This document shows, piece by piece, positions 14,017 to 17,755 of a stretch of 17,755 nucleotides of DNA. The translations under genes were made by a program, and so were the position numbers. The stretch is from assembly GCA_902797065.1 (NCBI GenBank), contig CADBRK010000097.1, forward strand, positions 1-17,755, in the 5' to 3' direction. Within the stretch, counting starts at the first letter, position 1; each line of letters opens with the position of its first letter. A model generated the notes under the pieces. It saw nothing but the letters and a program-made list of their open reading frames with translations, ran no database searches and was not told where the DNA came from. This DNA is from an uncultured Ruminococcus sp. (GTDB lineage: Bacteria > Bacillota > Clostridia > Oscillospirales > Acutalibacteraceae).

Positions 14017-14298
14017 TTACAACTGCTCCATCACGGTCAGGTCATGCTTTACTCTGTCGCGTTCCTCGGCGCGCTTGCCGTCATTCCAGTTGTCGAGAGT
14101 ACCTACAAGATAACCCGTGATACGTCTGATACGCTCGAAGTTCTCGGGTTCAAAACGATAGTTGAGATCAACATAGTCGCCGTCGATGTTGATGTCAAGA
14201 CTTCTGAGCCTTCTGTTTTTGAACTTGTCGCAGACGTATCTTACATACGTATTCTTCTCTTCGTCGGAAATCGTTCCGCCTGTAACATTTATAATCAT
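14017..14298 (-). CDS. Stand-alone NrdD-like glycyl-radical segment
   Basis: The 93-residue protein ends in RITGYL (59-64) ... NWNDGKRAEERDRVKH (70-85). This reproduces the order of the C-terminal glycyl-radical region of class III ribonucleotide reductase NrdD (in E. coli RVCGYLG, a short loop, NAGKQEEV, RVKH). By this alignment Gly62 is the radical glycine. None of the catalytic barrel is present; full NrdD has about 700 residues. The first 55 residues look like a small alpha-beta domain (YVRYVCDKFKNRRLRSLDINIDGDYVDLNYRF). Similar short clostridial proteins are often labelled anaerobic ribonucleotide reductase. By analogy with GrcA it could be a spare glycyl-radical module, or it may have another role. 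The ATG has GGGGGAG 6 bases upstream. It is divergent from a Crp/Fnr regulator and is probably under its control. Confidence 0.75.
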   Translation of the reverse strand: MIINVTGGTISDEEKNTYVRYVCDKFKNRRLRSLDINIDGDYVDLNYRFEPENFERIRRITGYLVGTLDNWNDGKRAEERDRVKHDLTVMEQL

Positions 14299-14351
14299 TT
14301 TGATCTCCCCCTGATATATTTTAAAAAATCTGTTTACTTTTCTTTATTTTT

Positions 14352-14360
14352 ATTATATCA
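14352..14360 (-). promoter_or_regulatory. Extended -10 promoter of the NrdD-like gene
   Basis: On the minus strand TGATATAAT (14360-14352) is a full extended -10. The predicted start is near 14345, leaving a leader of about 47 bases. The -35 position (about 14380-14375) carries AGTATT-like sequence with little match to TTGACA, so activation by a bound regulator is expected. Confidence 0.65.
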
Positions 14361-14378
14361 TAATAGCAAGGACAATAC

Positions 14379-14394
14379 TGTTGCAAAAGCAACA
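14379..14394. promoter_or_regulatory. Palindromic operator, likely Crp/Fnr-type site
   Basis: TGTTGC-AAAA-GCAACA is a perfect 16-bp inverted repeat with a 4-base spacer, the same geometry as Fnr sites (TTGAT-N4-ATCAA). It lies 26 bases before the ATG of the Crp/Fnr regulator and its centre is 41.5 bases upstream of the predicted start of the divergent gene. That fits autoregulation plus class II activation; binding is inferred. Confidence 0.65.
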
Positions 14395-14419
14395 AACAAA
14401 AAATTTGGAGTGAAATAAG

Positions 14420-15070
14420 ATGGAAATACAAAATACCGAGCTGTTCAAAGGCATATCCTGCGAAGAATGCCAAAAGATGCTCAGCTGTTTTAAGTCCGAA
14501 AGCCGCAGCTACACCGCAGGCGAACTCATCTGCAACTATGCGGATACCGAAAAATACGTCGGCATAGTGACACACGGCAGCCTGAATATTATCCGCACCG
14601 ACGAAAACGGGAACAACTCTCTGCTTGAACACCTTGGTGAGAACGGTATTTTCGGCAAATACATAGCGTATGCCGCTGCGGCGGGCGACGGCATATATGT
14701 CGAATGCGACACGCCGTGCGAGATCGTTTTTATCGGCAGCGAACACATAACAAAACGCTGCAGCAACGCCTGCGAGTGTCACAGCAAAGTCGTAGAAAAT
14801 CTGTTCGACATCGTAACAAAAAAGTCGGTTGAACTGAGCCGTCATCTGTATGTGCTTAGCAGCCGTACCACAAGAGACAAGCTGCTGAGTTATTTCAGGC
14901 TGATGTGCGAGCAGTACAATAATACCGAGATCGCACTGCCGTTTTCAACCACCGCGCTGGCGGAGTATCTCTGCGTTGACAGAAGCGCCATGACAAGGGA
15001 ATTGAAGAAGCTCAAAAGCGAAGGCATAATCTCGATGGATAAGAGAAAAGTTACGCTGAACGAGAAGTAA
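14420..15070 (+). CDS. Crp/Fnr-family transcriptional regulator, cysteine-rich
   Basis: The 216-residue regulator has an N-terminal cyclic-nucleotide-binding-type beta barrel (about 8-110), a dimer helix (123-147) and a C-terminal winged helix (175-212, TTALAEYLCVDRSAMTRELKKLKSEGII). The recognition helix DRSAMTREL keeps the two arginines equivalent to CRP Arg180 and Arg185 but has Ser at CRP Glu181, so its DNA target should differ from CRP. It has 11 cysteines, including CEEC (14-17), Cys23, and CSNACECH (114-121) before the dimer helix. A CSNAC-x-x-H segment is familiar in clostridial members, whereas the N-terminal CEEC looks less usual. These could bind a cluster, haem or metal; the signal is unknown. 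GGAG lies 9 bases before the ATG. It is divergent from the NrdD-like gene. Confidence 0.9.
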   Translation: MEIQNTELFKGISCEECQKMLSCFKSESRSYTAGELICNYADTEKYVGIVTHGSLNIIRTDENGNNSLLEHLGENGIFGKYIAYAAAAGDGIYVECDTPCEIVFIGSEHITKRCSNACECHSKVVENLFDIVTKKSVELSRHLYVLSSRTTRDKLLSYFRLMCEQYNNTEIALPFSTTALAEYLCVDRSAMTRELKKLKSEGIISMDKRKVTLNEK

Positions 15071-15073
15071 AAA

Positions 15074-15097
15074 AGGCTGCCCGAAAGCAGTCTTTTT
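15074..15097. terminator. Terminator between the Crp/Fnr gene and the sortase gene
   Basis: AGGCTGC (15074-15080) pairs with GCAGTCT (15087-15093) around CCGAAA, then TTTTT on the plus strand. On the minus strand the stem has one mismatch but is followed by six T. It lies directly after the regulator stop codon and overlaps the convergent sortase stop at 15096. Confidence 0.75.
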
Positions 15098-15737
15098 ATT
15101 CTGTCTTTTTACACCTTACGGCGACGCGTGCCTGACCCGAAAATGTACAGGTGAACAAAGTCAGGTCATACTCCTCGGAGATCATTTCATCAATATCGGC
15201 AGGCTCCAGTATGTCTATGCTCTCTACTGTGTAGAAAAAATTGTTGCCCCCTATATCCGTAAAGACGATCGTATCATCGGGCGATATACGATCCAGCGAG
15301 CCGAAATGTGCGGCATAATTATGCGCGCAGATGACAAAATTCCCTTGATATGCAGAACCGCTGAAACAGCACGGAGCGAAGTTCAGATTATAATAACTCC
15401 AATCGGCTATAACAGGCAGTTCAAGCCCTATTGACGGCGCTCTGAGGATACCTATATAATTCAGCTCGATCGTATTCACGGTAACCGGTATCGTTGACAT
15501 CTTCACATCGGGATTCAGCTCGTAAACAGGTACAGCCCTGCTGTCGTCGTCTTTTTTATTGGTTACGGTAAGCTTTTCGGAATAGCCGGGTATCCGACTT
15601 ATGAGTCTGTCCCGTGCGGTATCTGCCCACTCCCCTGCCTTGACTTCTTGATACGAACAAAAAACCGTAAGCAGCAGTGCGAAGAATATCATCACACCTC
15701 CGACAATCATTATTATTTTGCCAAGTATCTTCCTCAT
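15096..15737 (-). CDS. Sortase
   Basis: Membrane-bound cysteine transpeptidase that joins surface proteins to the cell wall or to each other. The 213-residue protein has an N-terminal membrane anchor (about 7-27) and the sortase beta-barrel. Catalytic residues are visible: His139 in VICAHNYAAHFGSL, Cys197 in LTLFTCTF, and Arg204 (or Arg208) in QARVAVRC. The TLFTC motif and length fit the non-A class sortases of Clostridia, though I cannot set the class. The ATG at 15737 is chosen over a GTG four codons upstream because GGTGAT lies 7 bases before it. It follows queF by 14 bases on the same strand, so it is likely co-transcribed with the queuosine genes. No LPXTG-type substrate is seen in the window, although the secreted protein at the left edge is incomplete. 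Confidence 0.88.
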   Translation of the reverse strand: MRKILGKIIMIVGGVMIFFALLLTVFCSYQEVKAGEWADTARDRLISRIPGYSEKLTVTNKKDDDSRAVPVYELNPDVKMSTIPVTVNTIELNYIGILRAPSIGLELPVIADWSYYNLNFAPCCFSGSAYQGNFVICAHNYAAHFGSLDRISPDDTIVFTDIGGNNFFYTVESIDILEPADIDEMISEEYDLTLFTCTFSGQARVAVRCKKTE

Positions 15738-15751
15738 ATTATTTATCACCG

Positions 15752-16228
15752 TTATCTGTTGTCCACCTTTTCGGGGTACATATCATGGTGCAGCAGTCTC
15801 TCGAATGCCATCTGCTCGTATTTTGTGCCGGGTCTGCCGTAATTGCAGTACGGGTCTATCGAAATACCGCCCCTCGGGGTGAATTTCCCCCACACCTCGA
15901 TATACTTCGGGTTCATCAGCTTTGTCAGATCTTTCATTATTATATTTACGCAGTCCTCGTGGAACGCCCCGTGATTGCGGAAACTGAACAGGTACAATTT
16001 GAGCGATTTGCTCTCAACCATTTTCACGTCGGGTATATACGAGATCGTGATACACGCAAAATCGGGCTGCGACGTTATCGGGCAAAGGCTCGTAAACTCG
16101 GGGCAGTTGAATTTTACAAAATAATCGTTGCCACGGTGTTTATTCTCGAATGTCTCCAGAATATCGGGCGTATAAGTTGTCGGGTAAGACGTATTTTTGT
16201 TACCCAGAAGTGTAAGATTGTCGTTCAT
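15752..16228 (-). CDS. queF: 7-cyano-7-deazaguanine reductase QueF
   Basis: NADPH-dependent enzyme that reduces the nitrile of preQ0 to the amine preQ1 in queuosine synthesis. The 158-residue unimodular (Bacillus-type) form shows the catalytic Cys49 in FTSLCPITSQPDFA with Asp56 eight residues from the FTS start, and the QueF motif ESKSLK (72-77) that binds NADPH. FRNHGAFHE (83-91) is also characteristic. The ATG at 16228 is preferred to a TTG two codons upstream because GAGGAG is 8 bases before it, but only 2 bases before the TTG. It lies 12 bases after queC and before the sortase. Confidence 0.95.
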   Translation of the reverse strand: MNDNLTLLGNKNTSYPTTYTPDILETFENKHRGNDYFVKFNCPEFTSLCPITSQPDFACITISYIPDVKMVESKSLKLYLFSFRNHGAFHEDCVNIIMKDLTKLMNPKYIEVWGKFTPRGGISIDPYCNYGRPGTKYEQMAFERLLHHDMYPEKVDNR

Positions 16229-16240
16229 CTTCAATTCTCC

Positions 16241-16915
16241 TCAATCAAGCTCTATTCCGTTTGCAAGGAACGCCGCTTTTCTGTCGATACACGTTCCGCA
16301 CCTGCCGCAGGGCTTATCGCCGCCCTCGTAGCAGCTCCAGGTGAGTTCATACGGAACACCAAGCTCCTTGCCTATTTTTACTATATCTTTTTTTGTTATA
16401 CCCACAAACGGCGCTTCGACTCTGAGCATATTTCCGCTGCCGAGTGTAATTGCGGAATTCATCGCACTGTTGAATTCCTCGCTGCAGTCGGGATAAGCAT
16501 TCCCTGCGGCGTCGTCATGGTGCGCGCCGTAATATATTACCGAGCAGTTTTTCGACAACGCTATGCTTGCCGCCGCAGAAAGGAACAAACCGTTTCTGAA
16601 CGGTACATATGTAGACACGGGCGAGCCGTTTGTTTTTTCAAGCTGTTCGGCATAGCTCTCTTTCGGTATCTCCTTATCGGACGTACTCAGCAGAGAACAG
16701 TCGCTGTACGCAAAAAGCGGCGCAAGGTCTATCGAGATATGCTCCACTCCGTAATACTCCGTCACGGCTTTGGCGGCGTTTATCTCCTTTGTGTGCTTCT
16801 GCCCGTACATGACGGACAGGGCGATAACGTTTTCTTTGCCGTACTTTTCAACAGCTATCGCAAGGCAGGTAGTGCTGTCCACACCGCCGCTTGTCAAAAC
16901 AAGCGCTTTTTCCAT
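16241..16915 (-). CDS. queC: 7-cyano-7-deazaguanine synthase QueC
   Basis: ATP-dependent enzyme that turns 7-carboxy-7-deazaguanine and ammonia into preQ0. The 224-residue protein has the PP-loop SGGVDST (9-15) and four zinc-binding cysteines in SCYEGGDKPCGRCGTC (Cys195, Cys203, Cys206, Cys209), in the family's usual positions and length. The conserved YVPFRNGLFLSAAAS and YYGAHHDD segments are also present. The ATG at 16915 follows AGAGAGG at about 10 bases; a TTG three codons upstream would be only a base or two from that site. It is in the middle of the queD-E-C-F operon. Confidence 0.95.
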   Translation of the reverse strand: MEKALVLTSGGVDSTTCLAIAVEKYGKENVIALSVMYGQKHTKEINAAKAVTEYYGVEHISIDLAPLFAYSDCSLLSTSDKEIPKESYAEQLEKTNGSPVSTYVPFRNGLFLSAAASIALSKNCSVIYYGAHHDDAAGNAYPDCSEEFNSAMNSAITLGSGNMLRVEAPFVGITKKDIVKIGKELGVPYELTWSCYEGGDKPCGRCGTCIDRKAAFLANGIELD

Positions 16916-16957
16916 ATTATTCAATCCTCTCTTGAATTACTTGATCTCTGCTGCGGT

Positions 16958-17620
16958 TCATACTCCCCTCATATCGGGCTGCCATATGTATTTATGCAGC
17001 TGAAGCTGAACCGCCGTACCGTTCAGCTTATTTTTTTTCATAAACTCAACAATATCTTCGGCACTGATTTTCCCGAATACGGGGCTGAACAGAATGTTGC
17101 ATTTCCCGATCAGACCGTATTCGTCTATGATCTCCTTTGCACGCTCCAGATCTTCAAGCGTACCCGATACAAATTTGACGGTATCACGCATATCGAGCAG
17201 ATCAAAATTCTTGCTGCACATATGTTTCTCCATGCCGCTTGAAGGCAGCTTGTAATCCATAGTCATAGACGGACGGTTTGTCATACTCATAAACGGCGCA
17301 AGATAAACACTGCCGTTTGTTTCGATCTCGACGCTCAGCGTATCGTCTTTTGAGAGAAGCTCCAGCAGCTCGTATATGCCCTCGCGGTACAGCGGCTCGC
17401 CGCCGGTGACGGTCACATTTCCGATACCCGACGCTTTGATCTCGTCGTATATATCATGTATGTCACATCTTTGAAATTCGCAGCCGCTATCGTTCGCCCA
17501 CATAGTGTCGCAGTACGAACAGCGCAGATTACACCCTTTTAATCGGAGAAAAAACGCAAGCTGTCCCGCTTTCATGCCCTCGCCGTTTATACTCACAAAG
17601 GTTTCGACAACATCAAGCAT
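16958..17620 (-). CDS. queE: 7-carboxy-7-deazaguanine synthase QueE
   Basis: Radical-SAM enzyme that contracts 6-carboxy-tetrahydropterin to 7-carboxy-7-deazaguanine. The 220-residue protein has the SAM cluster motif CNLRCSYC (Cys30, Cys34, Cys37), preceded by FVSINGEG (8-15), and the glycine-rich VTVTGGEPL that binds SAM. The C-terminus LQLHKYIWQPDMRG is typical of QueE. The ATG at 17620 is preceded by GAGGAGG, and the queD stop TAA is two bases upstream of the ATG. The 42 bases between it and queC contain only the queC ribosome site. Confidence 0.94.
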   Translation of the reverse strand: MLDVVETFVSINGEGMKAGQLAFFLRLKGCNLRCSYCDTMWANDSGCEFQRCDIHDIYDEIKASGIGNVTVTGGEPLYREGIYELLELLSKDDTLSVEIETNGSVYLAPFMSMTNRPSMTMDYKLPSSGMEKHMCSKNFDLLDMRDTVKFVSGTLEDLERAKEIIDEYGLIGKCNILFSPVFGKISAEDIVEFMKKNKLNGTAVQLQLHKYIWQPDMRGV

Positions 17621-17622
17621 TA

Positions 17623-17755
17623 TTATTCCTCCTCGGAAAAGCATGCGCAGTTATTCGGCGTTTCGTATACCGTTACACAGCTTATCGGGTAACCCTCGAC
17701 CTTGAACCTCATATAGAAATATCTTGCGAACTCCTCTGCCGTCGGACGGAAGTCC
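17623..17755 (-). CDS. queD: 6-carboxy-tetrahydropterin synthase QueD, C-terminal fragment
   Basis: Partial gene; the 5' part lies past the right edge. The 43 visible residues include the family segment NPTAE-like (here FRPTAEEFARYF) and CVTVYETPNNCACF, which match the C-terminal Glu/Tyr-containing end of QueD/6-pyruvoyl-tetrahydropterin synthases. The enzyme makes 6-carboxy-tetrahydropterin from dihydroneopterin triphosphate, the first queuosine-specific step. The position directly before queE supports this. Any preQ1 riboswitch of the operon would lie outside the window. Confidence 0.88.
   Translation of the reverse strand, partial: DFRPTAEEFARYFYMRFKVEGYPISCVTVYETPNNCACFSEEE

Noticed and set aside
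14321..14845. A 174-codon minus-strand frame opposite the Crp/Fnr gene
   Set aside because: Its end runs through the shared promoter and operator region, its composition is Ala/Phe/Val-rich shadow, and the plus-strand Crp/Fnr gene is unambiguous.
15677..17242. A 521-codon plus-strand open frame covering the sortase and queuosine genes
   Set aside because: It is antisense to four clearly conserved genes, has no ribosome site, and its translation is rich in Arg, Cys, Tyr and His with no recognisable domain. It is a shadow of codon bias on the other strand.
1..17755. Mobile elements, CRISPR array, tRNA or rRNA genes
   Set aside because: I found no transposase or integrase frame, no spaced direct repeats and no cloverleaf or rRNA-like stretch. 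Gaps between genes are filled by promoters and terminators.

Overview
The window looks like chromosome of an anaerobic, Gram-positive Clostridia bacterium, most likely a Ruminococcus-like member of the Oscillospiraceae. The signs are strong AGGAGG-type ribosome sites, TTGACA/TATAAT-type promoters, many rho-independent terminators, a clostridial-style Crp/Fnr regulator, a sortase, a MoxR/DUF58/transglutaminase operon and several radical-SAM enzymes. The taxon is inferred from gene types and was not measured. I see no phage, insertion sequence, CRISPR array, tRNA or rRNA. Gene density is high and only short intergenic gaps occur.

Layout. At 1-130 (minus) is the start of a secreted protein that runs off the edge. 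The tRNA methylthiotransferase gene mtaB (221-1513, minus) is divergent from a small HPr-like protein that lacks the phosphorylatable histidine (1626-1877, plus). A minus-strand pair follows: a Fur-family regulator (3271-3684) and a zinc-ribbon protein of unknown function (1971-3260). Next is a minus-strand operon with its own promoter: a hexapeptide-repeat acyl/nucleotidyltransferase-like protein, a 33-residue membrane peptide, and a YdcF-type membrane protein (5382 down to 3770). The moxR - DUF58 - transglutaminase operon (10351 down to 5495, minus) is divergent from an ABC exporter ATPase/permease pair (10615-13073, plus). A cysteine-rich protein of a conserved but uncharacterised clostridial family follows (13173-13964, plus).

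The most interesting part is 14017-15070. A 93-residue protein resembling the C-terminal glycyl-radical segment of the anaerobic ribonucleotide reductase NrdD is divergent from a cysteine-rich Crp/Fnr regulator. A perfect TGTTGC-N4-GCAACA palindrome sits between them, centred near -41.5 of the predicted promoter of the NrdD-like gene. That promoter has an extended -10 but no recognisable -35, which is the layout of a class II activator site. The arrangement suggests a small regulated system that supplies a spare glycyl-radical module, by analogy with GrcA/YfiD for pyruvate formate-lyase. This is inference.

The right end (15096-17755, minus) is a queuosine precursor operon queD-queE-queC-queF, taking GTP-derived substrate to preQ1, with a sortase gene closely following queF in the same direction.
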